A stretch of DNA of 64,000 nucleotides from Mucilaginibacter endophyticus (GCF_003351025.1 NZ_QPCG01000002.1:1195288-1259287), one strand, 5' to 3'; counted from the stretch's first letter, positions 18,163 through 26,871 are shown. Translations and numbers: made by a program. The notes: generated by a model from the sequence alone, not told the origin.

Positions 18163-19227
18163 ATGAAGAAAATATTATTCATTACCGGTTCAATTAACCA
18201 AACCACGCAAATGCATCAGATTGCTAATGAGCTGCCTGAATTTGATTGCTGGTTTAGCCAGTTGTTTACTGATAACGCTACATTAAATAATATTATAAAT
18301 AAAACTACGCTACTTAGCGGCACGGTGCTTTCTAACAAATTCAGGCTTATCTCTGAAGACTACCTTCAGAAAAATGGTTTACAGATTGACTTTGGAGCAA
18401 AGAAAAACCAATACGACCTTGTTGTATTTTGTACCGACCTGATTGTACCCCCACGCATGCGTAACATTAAAACCATTTGGGTGCAGGAAGGTATGATTGA
18501 TCGTTATACCCCATGGAGCAGTGTTGTCAGAGGTTTAAAGCTTCCCCCCACACTGTGTGGCAATACTTCATTGAACGGGTCGTCAAACATCTGCGATGTT
18601 TACTGCGCTGCGTCAAAAGGTTACAAACAATACTTTGTGGGCAAAGGTACCGAGGAACGCAAAATTGCAGTTACCGGTATGCCAAACTATGACAACTTGG
18701 TTCAGCATATCAATAATGATTTCCCGCATCATAATTATGTGATGGTAGCCACTACAGATATGCGCGAAACCTTTCGCATTGAAAACCGGATAGCTTTTAT
18801 AAAAAAGGCAGTAAAAATCGCTAATGGCCGCCCGTTGCTCTTTAAGCTTCACCCTAATGAGAACGTCGAACGCGCCGAAAAGGAAATCTACGCCAATACA
18901 CCGGCCGGCACATTGGTATACAGCAAAGGCAATACCAACCACATGATAGCTAACTGCTGTGAGCTCATTACCCAATACTCAACCGTGGTATATACCGGTA
19001 TTGCTTTAGGTAAAAAAGTTCACTCACTTTTTGATATTAATGAACTTAAACGCCTTACGCCGGTACAGAACAACGGCATGTCTGCAAAAAATATCGCCGC
19101 CATTTGCCGTGGTTATTTAAAACACGATGGCAATAAAGAAAGCTTTGATCCGCAACTGGCTATGGATAAACACCAGGTTAGCCGGCCGGAGCCTCAGTTA
19201 ACTGAAGAACTAATAGCTAACTGGTAA
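18163..19227 (+). CDS. GT-B-fold glycosyl/glycerophosphotransferase-like protein
   Basis: 354 residues, no signal peptide or membrane segment. Motifs fit the two-domain GT-B transferases of surface polysaccharide synthesis related to the CDP-glycerol glycerophosphotransferase and sialyltransferase-like groups: VQEGMIDR at 107-114, TGMPNYDN at 171-178, and FKLHPNEN at 227-234. The KLHP element is the sugar-nucleotide phosphate-binding site in those families, followed by an 'S/YSTVVYTGIALGK' helix-strand. It is the first gene of the cluster and precedes the cytidylyltransferase by 10 bases, so it is the natural user of the CMP/CDP-sugar made by the following genes. The donor and acceptor are inferred, not seen. 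Confidence 0.65.
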   Translation: MKKILFITGSINQTTQMHQIANELPEFDCWFSQLFTDNATLNNIINKTTLLSGTVLSNKFRLISEDYLQKNGLQIDFGAKKNQYDLVVFCTDLIVPPRMRNIKTIWVQEGMIDRYTPWSSVVRGLKLPPTLCGNTSLNGSSNICDVYCAASKGYKQYFVGKGTEERKIAVTGMPNYDNLVQHINNDFPHHNYVMVATTDMRETFRIENRIAFIKKAVKIANGRPLLFKLHPNENVERAEKEIYANTPAGTLVYSKGNTNHMIANCCELITQYSTVVYTGIALGKKVHSLFDINELKRLTPVQNNGMSAKNIAAICRGYLKHDGNKESFDPQLAMDKHQVSRPEPQLTEELIANW

Positions 19228-19237
19228 TCATTTTACC

Positions 19238-20077
19238 GTGAAAAACAAGATACTTATAGTTGTACAGGCCCGCATGGCATCAAGCCGGCTGCCGGGTAAG
19301 GTAATGCTGCCTATATTGGGCAAAAGCCTGCTTGCCAGGATGGTTGAACGGCTTAAAATGATCCGTCATGAAGCCGAAATAATCATAGCCACATCCGAAA
19401 CACCGGACGATGATATCATCATAAACGAAGCCATCAACATCGGCGTTCCGTATTACCGGGGCAGCCTGAATAACCTGCTCGACAGGCATTACCAGGTTGC
19501 AAAACTTCATAATGCCGATATCGTATTAAAGATCCCTTCGGATTGCCCGCTGATTGATCCCCTTATTGTTGATCATGTGCTGGATTATTTTTTTGCCAAC
19601 CAGAACGATTTTGATTTTGTAAGTAACCTACACCCGGCCACTTACCCTGATGGCAACGATGTAGAGATCATGACCATTGCCTGCCTTACCAAAGCCAGGG
19701 AGAACGCGAAGCGCGACCTGGAACTGGAGCATACCACTCCTTATATATGGGAAAACCCTCAATTGTTCAGGATAGCCAATGTAACATGGCCTACAGGCCT
19801 GGATTATTCCATGTCGCACCGGTTCACTATTGATTATGCCGAGGACTATTATTTTATAGAACGTGTGTTCAGGGAGTTATATGCCGATAATAATCGGTTC
19901 TCATGCGATGATATCCTTAACCTGCTTAATCAAAAGCCGGAGATCTACAATATAAACGCGCAATACGCGGGGGTAAACTGGTACAGGCATCATGTAGATG
20001 AGTTGAAAACCATCACATCTGCCCAAACCAAGCAGGCGCCCACAAAAAACTTACAGGAATTACAACAAAGCGAATGA
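19238..20077 (+). CDS. SpsF/NeuA-type cytidylyltransferase
   Basis: 279 residues. The nucleotide-binding signature QARMASSRLPGKV (10-22) and the metal-binding SDCPLIDP (101-108) identify the CMP-sugar synthetase-like family that includes SpsF and acylneuraminate cytidylyltransferases. The start must be the GTG at 19238, because the first ATG (in the signature itself) would cut off the nucleotide-binding loop. It activates a sugar acid or sugar with CTP in the cytoplasm. Its last four bases overlap the ATG of the next gene (ATGATAA), indicating translational coupling. The closest product guess, given the NeuB-like gene downstream, is a CMP-activated nonulosonate-like sugar. Confidence 0.85.
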   Translation: MKNKILIVVQARMASSRLPGKVMLPILGKSLLARMVERLKMIRHEAEIIIATSETPDDDIIINEAINIGVPYYRGSLNNLLDRHYQVAKLHNADIVLKIPSDCPLIDPLIVDHVLDYFFANQNDFDFVSNLHPATYPDGNDVEIMTIACLTKARENAKRDLELEHTTPYIWENPQLFRIANVTWPTGLDYSMSHRFTIDYAEDYYFIERVFRELYADNNRFSCDDILNLLNQKPEIYNINAQYAGVNWYRHHVDELKTITSAQTKQAPTKNLQELQQSE

Positions 20078-20940
20078 TAACAGTGGAGAACAATAATTAC
20101 CAGGAATTAACAGACACCGCCCTGAAAGTGCGGGAGCATATCATCCGCATGTCTACCGACGGCGGGTGTTTTACAGGCGCATCATTATCAGCGGTAGACC
20201 TGATCGTTTATTTATACAGTAGTTTTTTAAATATAAACAAGGATAACCTTAACAATCCCGACCGCGATTACCTTTTCCTTTCAAAAGGCCATGACGTACC
20301 TGCACTGTATGGCACCTTCGCAGAACTGGGCTTGTTAGAAAAAGAACGCTTAAAAAATCACCTTTTACTTAACGATCATATTTACTGGCACCCAAACACC
20401 AAAATTCCGGGCATCGAATTTCACTCGGGTTCATTAGGCCATTTACCTTCGGTAGCCATAGGCGTTGCTATGGATTTGAAGATTAGCGGCAGCACAAACA
20501 AAGTGGTTTGTATTTTGGGTGATGGCGAGCTGAATGAAGGCACCTGCTGGGAAGCCATGCTGGTAGCCAGCGCTTATAAACTGGATAACCTGCTGTTCGT
20601 GGTTGACCGTAACCATTTCCAGGCCAATATGCGCACGGAAGATCTGATTCCGCTGGAACCGCTTGCCGATAAGTTTGAGGCTTTTGGGGCGGCTGTTAAA
20701 AGAATAGACGGGCACAGTTTTGCCGAGCTTGATGAAGCTTTCGGCGCTTTCCCTTTCCAGACCGGAAAACTCAATGTAATTATTGCCGATACCGTGCGCG
20801 GTAAAGGCCTGCCAAGCATACAGGAACGTGCCGACAGGTGGTTCTGCAATTTCAATGCAGATGAAATTGAACAGCTTTTACTGGAGCTGCATGGCGAACA
20901 TCAAACAACATTAACATCAGAAACTTTAGTGGTGCGATAA
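20074..20940 (+). CDS. Transketolase, N-terminal (pyrophosphate-binding) subunit
   Basis: 288 residues covering the PP domain of thiamine-diphosphate transketolases: SKGHD at 70-74, HSGSLGH at 117-123, and the ThDP/Mg motif GDGELNEGTCWEA at 149-161. The pyrimidine-binding domain is on the next gene, one base downstream, so the enzyme is of the split type. Split transketolases in sugar clusters move a two-carbon ketol unit between sugar phosphates. The start overlaps the cytidylyltransferase stop by four bases. In this cluster the likely role is to build the carbon skeleton of an unusual sugar rather than central metabolism. Confidence 0.93.
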   Translation: MITVENNNYQELTDTALKVREHIIRMSTDGGCFTGASLSAVDLIVYLYSSFLNINKDNLNNPDRDYLFLSKGHDVPALYGTFAELGLLEKERLKNHLLLNDHIYWHPNTKIPGIEFHSGSLGHLPSVAIGVAMDLKISGSTNKVVCILGDGELNEGTCWEAMLVASAYKLDNLLFVVDRNHFQANMRTEDLIPLEPLADKFEAFGAAVKRIDGHSFAELDEAFGAFPFQTGKLNVIIADTVRGKGLPSIQERADRWFCNFNADEIEQLLLELHGEHQTTLTSETLVVR

Positions 20941-20941
20941 G

Positions 20942-21880
20942 ATGAGTTACGAAGAACTTTTAACCCAAACAGCCCTTGCCAATGAGCAGGTGATTGTAAT
21001 GACCGCCGAAAACCGCGCGCTGGTGCGCAACCTGCCCGGCATATTAGGCAAACGCTTTATTGATACAGGTATTACCGAGCAAACTATGATTGGTGCTGCG
21101 GCTGGTTTGGCATTGCGTGGCCGTACCCCTGTTGTACATGCGCTTGCTGCTTTTTTAACTATGCGCGCGTTTGAGTTTGTACGCACAGATGTAGGCATAG
21201 CCAATTTACCGGTTAAACTCAGCTCATTCATCCCTGGCTTTTTATCAGATGGTAACGGGCCAACCCACCAGGCTATTGAGGATATCTCGATCATGAGGGG
21301 CATTCCAAACGTAACGGTATTTGCTCCGGCAGATGAAGATGACCTGGTAAAAATGCTTCCTCAGATCTGGGAAAGTAAAAGTCCGGCATACACCCGCATC
21401 AACACACGCAAAACCAGCTATGTACACGAGCCTTTTACTCCAGGTAAAGCCGAGGTAATATCAGAAGGCAGTGACGTAACCATCTTAACCTATGGTCTGC
21501 TGTTTGAGCAGGCGCTGATCGCTGTTGAAATGCTGAAAAGCGAAGGCCTTTCTGTTGGCTTGATCAACATGCGCAGCCTGAAACCGGTTGATGAGCAGGC
21601 TATACTCAAAGCATCGGCACAAAGCAAATTGGTAGTTACACTTGAAGACCATTTTTTAATAGGCGGTCTTTATACCATTGTGGCCGAGGTTTTATTAAAA
21701 CACCGCACAACTGCCAATGTATTGCCTATGGCGCTGAACGAAAAATGGTTCAGACCAACACTGCTTCCTTCAGTATTGGAGCACGAGGGTTTTACAGGTA
21801 AACAGATTGCCGAAAAAATACTGGGCTACCAAACTGCCCACAACCAACCACAAATTTTAACACCTGAATTTTCAGAATAA
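20942..21880 (+). CDS. Transketolase, C-terminal (pyrimidine-binding) subunit
   Basis: 312 residues. It begins directly with the pyrimidine-binding domain; the catalytic Glu is Glu46 in DTGITEQTMIG (41-51), and a C-terminal transketolase domain follows (SEGSDVTILTYG near 175 and LEDHFLIGG near 235). It is the partner of the preceding subunit, separated by one base, and together they make a complete enzyme of about 600 residues. The family overlaps with DXS-like enzymes, but the N-terminal subunit carries transketolase rather than DXS features. Confidence 0.93.
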   Translation: MSYEELLTQTALANEQVIVMTAENRALVRNLPGILGKRFIDTGITEQTMIGAAAGLALRGRTPVVHALAAFLTMRAFEFVRTDVGIANLPVKLSSFIPGFLSDGNGPTHQAIEDISIMRGIPNVTVFAPADEDDLVKMLPQIWESKSPAYTRINTRKTSYVHEPFTPGKAEVISEGSDVTILTYGLLFEQALIAVEMLKSEGLSVGLINMRSLKPVDEQAILKASAQSKLVVTLEDHFLIGGLYTIVAEVLLKHRTTANVLPMALNEKWFRPTLLPSVLEHEGFTGKQIAEKILGYQTAHNQPQILTPEFSE

Positions 21881-21891
21881 AAATATTGATC

Positions 21892-23232
21892 ATGGCTAAT
21901 AAAATTGAGCTAAACAACAATTATCCGAACATCACCGAATCGGATAAATTATATGAACGCGCTTTAAAAGTTCAGAAACCGGTTACCCAAACCCTCGCTA
22001 AAGGCCCGGGGCAATTTACCAAAGGTGTAGCGCCAAAATACCTTGTAAAAGGTAAAGGATCGCACGTATGGGACGTTGACGGCAACGAATTCATCGATTT
22101 AAACTCTGCCATTGGCCCAATTTCTTTGGGTTATGCCTACCCTGCAGTTGACGAGGCTATCCGCCAGCAACTGAATGATGGTATCACTTTTTCATTGATG
22201 CACCCACTGGAGGTTGAGCTTTCGGAACTGGTACAACAGGTTGTGCCTAATGCCGAAGCAGTAAAGATCTCTAAAACAGGCGCTGATGTTTGTTCAGCAG
22301 CTATCCGCGTAGCACGTGCATTTACCGGTCGCGATAAGGTATTTTGCTGCGGTTACCATGGCTGGCACGATTGGTACATTGGTATTACCAGCCGTAACTC
22401 TGGTGTTCCTGAAGCTATCCAGGACCTTACCTACACTTTTGAATACAACGATATCGAATCGGTAAAGGCAGCCCTGGATGAAACTGTTGCTGCCCTGATA
22501 TTGGAGCCCTTCATTTTTGAAGCACCAAAACCTGGTTACCTTCAGGAGTTGGCAGAAGTATGTAAAGCTAACGGCACCCTGCTCATTTTTGATGAAATGT
22601 GGACAGGTTTCCGCGTGGCAGTGGGCGGCGCGCAGGAGTATTTTAATGTTAAAGCGGATTTGGCGGTATTTTCAAAAGCATGTGCCAACGGTATGCCGAT
22701 AGCATTGCTTACCGGCAGGTCCGATGTAATGGAACTTTTCAATTCTGAAGTATTCAGTTATACCACATTTGGCGGCGAAGCTCTATCATTAGCGGCTTGC
22801 ATTGCTACCATCAATGAGCTTCGCGATAAAAAAGTACCGCAATACCTTGATGAGCATGGTGCTTTATTGAAAGATGGTTACAACAGCCTTGCCATTGAAT
22901 TAGGCGTTGATAAATACACCCGCTGTATTGGCTTTAACTGCCGTAGCATGGTAACCTTTACTCCTGATGCCGGTAACGGACTTGAAGTAAAAACCTTCAT
23001 GCAACAGGAAATGATAAAACGCGGTATACTTTGGGCAGGTTTCCACAATATGTGCTATAGCCACACCACTGAGGATATCGACTACATCCTTGCTGCTTAC
23101 CGCGATGTATTGCCATTGCTTAAAGCAGCTATCGAAAGCGGTAATATCAAAGATCAACTAAAAGGTGAAGTGTTAGAGGCCGTTTTCCGTAAGGTGAGCA
23201 ATTACAACATCAAACCTAAAAGCATAGCCTAA
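21892..23232 (+). CDS. Class III aminotransferase (glutamate-1-semialdehyde aminomutase-like)
   Basis: 446 residues from the ATG at 21892 (a TTG two codons earlier is less likely). Class III PLP motifs: GYHGWHD at 154-160, DEMWTGFR at 234-241 and the Schiff-base lysine Lys262 in SKACANGMP. The closest well-known relatives are glutamate-1-semialdehyde 2,1-aminomutases, but a haem-pathway role is unlikely here because the gene lies between transketolase and SDR genes 11 and 3 bases away. I infer transamination of a keto group on a sugar or small sugar precursor. Most sugar aminotransferases are DegT-type, so a class III enzyme in this position is unusual. Confidence 0.88.
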   Translation: MANKIELNNNYPNITESDKLYERALKVQKPVTQTLAKGPGQFTKGVAPKYLVKGKGSHVWDVDGNEFIDLNSAIGPISLGYAYPAVDEAIRQQLNDGITFSLMHPLEVELSELVQQVVPNAEAVKISKTGADVCSAAIRVARAFTGRDKVFCCGYHGWHDWYIGITSRNSGVPEAIQDLTYTFEYNDIESVKAALDETVAALILEPFIFEAPKPGYLQELAEVCKANGTLLIFDEMWTGFRVAVGGAQEYFNVKADLAVFSKACANGMPIALLTGRSDVMELFNSEVFSYTTFGGEALSLAACIATINELRDKKVPQYLDEHGALLKDGYNSLAIELGVDKYTRCIGFNCRSMVTFTPDAGNGLEVKTFMQQEMIKRGILWAGFHNMCYSHTTEDIDYILAAYRDVLPLLKAAIESGNIKDQLKGEVLEAVFRKVSNYNIKPKSIA

Positions 23233-23235
23233 ATC

Positions 23236-24039
23236 ATGGACCTGTTTTCATTAAAAGGCAAAACCGCCGTGGTAACCGGCGCACTTGGGCTTATCGGACG
23301 TAAACACTGCGAGGCCCTTGTGGCGGCAGGTGCAAACGTAATAGCAGCCGATATAAACGCCGAAGAAACCCGGGCATTTGCAGCACAACTGGGCGATAAC
23401 CACCTGGGCCTGGGCGTTGATGTAACCAGCAAGGAATCACTGATTGACGCGCTCAACGCGGCACTTGATAAATATGATTCGGTTGATGTACTCGTGAATA
23501 ACGCTGCCATTAACGATAAGTTCGAAAACCCGGCCATGGCCAAGGAGCTATCCGCGTTTGAAAACTATCCATTGGAGGCTTTTCAGCAGTCGCTTAATGT
23601 AAATATTACCGGGGTGTTTTTATGCTCGCAGGTATTTGGCACGCACATGGCTTTACAACACAGCGGCAGTATCATCAACATAGCATCAACCTATGGTATG
23701 GTTGGCCCTGATCAAAGTATTTACCGCGATGCGCGCGGGCAGCAGACTTTTTACAAGTCGGCAGCCTACCCGGTTACTAAAGGTGCTATCATCAATTTCA
23801 CACGTTTTTTGGCAGCCTATTGGGGACATACCGGCGTTAGGGTAAATACCCTCTCTCCTGGCGGCGTTGAAGCCGGGCAAACCGAAGATTTTATAGGGAA
23901 CTATTCAGCAAAAACTTTATTGGGCCGCATGGCCAAAGCGTCAGACTATCAGGGCGCGCTTATATTCCTGGCCAGCGAGGCATCGGCTTATATGACCGGC
24001 GCTAACCTGGTTGTAGACGGAGGGTGGACAGCTATTTAA
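23236..24039 (+). CDS. Short-chain dehydrogenase/reductase
   Basis: 267 residues, classical SDR. The cofactor motif is TGALGLIG at 14-21, NNAA at 89-92, and the catalytic residues are Ser152, Tyr179 and Lys183 (YPVTK). The gap between Ser and Tyr is longer than the usual 13 residues because of an insertion (YRDARGQQTFYKSA). This lengthened form is seen in SDRs of surface sugar clusters related to legionaminate/PtmA-type enzymes. Acidic residue Asp40 after the second strand suggests NAD(H) rather than NADP(H). It should oxidise or reduce a hydroxyl/keto group of a sugar intermediate. Confidence 0.9.
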   Translation: MDLFSLKGKTAVVTGALGLIGRKHCEALVAAGANVIAADINAEETRAFAAQLGDNHLGLGVDVTSKESLIDALNAALDKYDSVDVLVNNAAINDKFENPAMAKELSAFENYPLEAFQQSLNVNITGVFLCSQVFGTHMALQHSGSIINIASTYGMVGPDQSIYRDARGQQTFYKSAAYPVTKGAIINFTRFLAAYWGHTGVRVNTLSPGGVEAGQTEDFIGNYSAKTLLGRMAKASDYQGALIFLASEASAYMTGANLVVDGGWTAI

Positions 24040-24054
24040 TTTAAACCAACTATT

Positions 24055-25494
24055 ATGAACGAGATTTTGAAACAAAAGGCGGCAGGCATTAAATTATTGC
24101 TTACCGACAACGATGGGGTTTTAACAGATGCCGGGGTATACTACAATCATGACGGCGAGCTTTTAAAGAAATTCAGCATGCGCGATGGTATGGGGGTTGA
24201 ACGCCTTCGCAAATTTGCTGGTGTAGAAACAGGCATCATCACCGGCGAAAACTCGCCATCATTAATTAAAAGAGCCGAAAAATTACACATCACCGAACTG
24301 CATTTAGGTATAAAAGATAAAGCAACTACCTTTAAAGAAATCTGCAGCCGTTTAGGTCTGCAACCTAACGAAGTTGCTTTTATAGGTGATGATTATAACG
24401 ACCTGGAGGTGATGAAACTGGCCGGTCTTACTGCATCCCCTGCCGATGCTTTACCACATGTTAAAGCACAGGTTGATTTTGTAAGTTCATTAAATGGCGG
24501 CGATGGCTGTTTCCGTGAATTTGCTGAAATGATCATCGAAGCTAAAAGTGATAAGTACCTGTCAGGTACAAGAAATGGCAGCATCACTTTGCAAAATGGC
24601 CGTGTAATTGGCAAAGGCCAGCCAAGCTATATCATTGCCGAAATTGGTATTAACCACAACGGCTCACTTGAAATTTGTAAAAAATTAATTGATGAAGCAG
24701 TAGCAGCTAAAGCCGACGCCGTTAAATTTCAAAAACGTACACCAGAAATTTGCGTACCACGCGATCAATGGGAAATTATGCGCGATACCCCATGGGGCCG
24801 TATTACCTACATCGACTACAAACGCAAAACCGAATTTGGTATAGCCGAATACGCTACCATCGACCAATATTGCAAAAAAGTAGGTATCGATTGGTTTGTA
24901 TCTGCCTGGGACGCGCCATCTGTTGATTTTATGGAGCAGTTTGACACCATCCTGTACAAACTGGCATCTGCATCGTTAACCGATTTCGCTTTAATTCAGC
25001 GCATTCTGGAAACCGGTAAACCGTTAATGCTTTCTACCGGTATGTCTACCATGAAAGAGATCGAAACAACTATGGATTATATCAATGCTTTTGACGAAAA
25101 TTATCCTTTGTTTATCGCTCATTCAACTTCGGCTTATCCATGCCCCCCGCAAGAGCTTAACCTTAAAATGATCCAGACCCTGGAAAACAAATATCCGGGT
25201 ATCCCTATCGGTTATTCGGGCCACGAAACAGGTCTGGCAACCACAGTGGGCGCAGTAGCTATGGGCGCAACCTTTGTTGAGCGTCACTTTACGCTTGACC
25301 GCGCCATGTGGGGATCTGACCACGCCGCATCTGTTGAGCCACAAGGTTTGCAACGCCTGGTACGTGATATCAAGGACGTAGAAACAGCAGCGGGTGACGG
25401 TGAAAAACGTGTTTACGAATCAGAACTTGCGCCAATGAAGCGTTTAAGGGTAAACATCAGCGACGAATACAAAGAGAAACCAAGCGTTAAATAA
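24055..25494 (+). CDS. Fused KdsC-like HAD phosphatase and NeuB-like sialic acid synthase
   Basis: 479 residues with two enzymes in one chain. Residues 1-165 are a C0-type HAD phosphatase like KdsC: nucleophile motif DNDGVLTD (18-25), TGE (63-65), Lys88 and GDDYND (111-116). Residues 185-479 are a NeuB/SpsE TIM barrel: IAEIGINHNG (194-203), DAVKFQ (221-226), STGM (327-330), GYSGH (386-390), VERHFTLD (408-415), GSDHAAS (420-426). The family condenses PEP with an aldose to a 2-keto-3-deoxy sugar acid; when the aldose is phosphorylated, a HAD phosphatase is needed, which the fusion supplies. The C-terminal SAF (antifreeze-like) domain of NeuB is absent: the protein ends about where it would begin. 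Confidence 0.92.
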   Translation: MNEILKQKAAGIKLLLTDNDGVLTDAGVYYNHDGELLKKFSMRDGMGVERLRKFAGVETGIITGENSPSLIKRAEKLHITELHLGIKDKATTFKEICSRLGLQPNEVAFIGDDYNDLEVMKLAGLTASPADALPHVKAQVDFVSSLNGGDGCFREFAEMIIEAKSDKYLSGTRNGSITLQNGRVIGKGQPSYIIAEIGINHNGSLEICKKLIDEAVAAKADAVKFQKRTPEICVPRDQWEIMRDTPWGRITYIDYKRKTEFGIAEYATIDQYCKKVGIDWFVSAWDAPSVDFMEQFDTILYKLASASLTDFALIQRILETGKPLMLSTGMSTMKEIETTMDYINAFDENYPLFIAHSTSAYPCPPQELNLKMIQTLENKYPGIPIGYSGHETGLATTVGAVAMGATFVERHFTLDRAMWGSDHAASVEPQGLQRLVRDIKDVETAAGDGEKRVYESELAPMKRLRVNISDEYKEKPSVK

Positions 25495-25496
25495 TA

Positions 25497-26480
25497 ATGT
25501 CTCCGGAAAAACTAACTACCATAATTACATCCATTATCCTTTTTTGCTGGATAGGATTCATCATTGCCTGGGAACGGATATCGCCTTACAGAAAAGGTCT
25601 GAAATTTTTCAGGGAAGGGTTTTGGATTGATTTAGTGTGGTATACACTGATACAAAGCTACTTTTTAAAGATCCTCATTTTCGATTATATCATTAAACCT
25701 TTAGAGGCACATTTTGATTTGTCGCATCTGCATTTAATTAGTAACTGGCCTGTAGCATTACAAGTATTGTTTTTCCTGTTTACGCATGATCTTTATATCT
25801 ATTTGTTTCATCGCTTTCAGCATTCAAATAAATTTTTCTGGCGTATTCATGAGGCGCACCATTCCGGTAAGGAGGTTGACTTTTTGGCCGGTTCGCGTTC
25901 GCACATTATGGAGATCGTCATCAATCAAACTATTGAGTTTGCACCTATCATTTTGTTAGGTGCAAACCCGATAGTTATACCTATAAAAGCCATGTTAGAT
26001 GCCATGTTTGGCATGTTTATACACGGCAATATCAAGGTAAACATGGGCAAGCTTAAGTACGTCATTAACTCGCCCCAATTGCACTTATGGCACCACGCCA
26101 ACTACCAGGAAGTTTTTCATGCTAACTTTGCAACCAAATTTTCTTTTTGGGATTACCTGTTCGGTACTGTTTATGACCCAGGTCATGCACCCGGCGATAA
26201 ACCCGAAAACTGGGGACTTTATTATGATTACCCCAAAGATTACTTTTTACAACATGCCTTCAGCGTAAAACGCTTTGACGAAAAAAACTTGCTCAAATAC
26301 CGCTGGTTTAACTGGTATTATCACCTTAGGCCCCGGTTTTTGAACTGGCTGGTAACAATTACTCCGGACAGATTAAAAACGCTTAACCCGGCTAAAATAA
26401 ACGAGTCGGCTGAATTGGATATTGAACCGCAACCCGTTACCTTAGTAACCGAACAAGAAAACGTACTACAACAAAACTAA
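25497..26480 (+). CDS. Sterol desaturase / fatty acid hydroxylase family membrane protein
   Basis: 327 residues with several membrane segments (about 5-25, 45-65, 85-105, 140-180). The histidine boxes of the di-iron membrane hydroxylases are complete: HDLYIYLFHRFQH (97-109), HEAHH (118-122) and HLWHHANYQEVFH near 195-210. Members hydroxylate or desaturate lipids, sterols, carotenoids or sphingoid chains using oxygen. It starts two bases after the NeuB fusion and ends the run of sugar genes together with the SMR-type gene, so it may modify the lipid carrier or lipid product of this cluster. Bacterial substrates of this family are mostly unknown. Confidence 0.88.
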   Translation: MSPEKLTTIITSIILFCWIGFIIAWERISPYRKGLKFFREGFWIDLVWYTLIQSYFLKILIFDYIIKPLEAHFDLSHLHLISNWPVALQVLFFLFTHDLYIYLFHRFQHSNKFFWRIHEAHHSGKEVDFLAGSRSHIMEIVINQTIEFAPIILLGANPIVIPIKAMLDAMFGMFIHGNIKVNMGKLKYVINSPQLHLWHHANYQEVFHANFATKFSFWDYLFGTVYDPGHAPGDKPENWGLYYDYPKDYFLQHAFSVKRFDEKNLLKYRWFNWYYHLRPRFLNWLVTITPDRLKTLNPAKINESAELDIEPQPVTLVTEQENVLQQN

Positions 26481-26487
26481 TAACATA

Positions 26488-26865
26488 TTGGCCTGGCTAT
26501 ATATCTTAATTGCCGCCGCGTTTGAAGCGGCCTGGACATTCTCGCTAAAATTCATGAAATTCAGCGATTTGAAGGCACTCCGTCTTAATTCTGTTTTAAG
26601 CCTGCAACACGGTTTACCCGTTTGGCTACCATTTGTTGGTTACATTGTTTTTGGTATCGGTAATATCTATTTCTTTTCGCTGGCTATAAAACTGGTACCA
26701 ACCGCCGTAGCATACGCTGTATGGACAGCTGTAACCCTTATCCTGATCAAATTAGTGGAGGTATCGTTTTTAAACCAGCGCCTCTCTTACATGGAAATAT
26801 TTTTCATGCTGCTGATCATGACAGGCGTTTTGGGTTTAAAATTTTATGGTCCTGAGATAAAGTAA
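26488..26865 (+). CDS. Small multidrug resistance (SMR/EmrE-like) membrane transporter
   Basis: 125 residues with four membrane helices. The N-terminus MAWLYILIAAAFEAAWT matches the SMR family, with the conserved membrane Glu13 that binds substrate and proton. The start is TTG at 26488; no ATG fits the conserved N-terminus. The family exports cations or guanidinium, but the related ArnE/ArnF-type proteins flip lipid-linked amino sugars. As the last gene of the sugar cluster (seven bases after the hydroxylase), a lipid-flipping role is a reasonable guess. The gene ends six bases before a convergent gene, without a visible terminator. Confidence 0.8.
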   Translation: MAWLYILIAAAFEAAWTFSLKFMKFSDLKALRLNSVLSLQHGLPVWLPFVGYIVFGIGNIYFFSLAIKLVPTAVAYAVWTAVTLILIKLVEVSFLNQRLSYMEIFFMLLIMTGVLGLKFYGPEIK

Positions 26866-26871
26866 GCTCGC

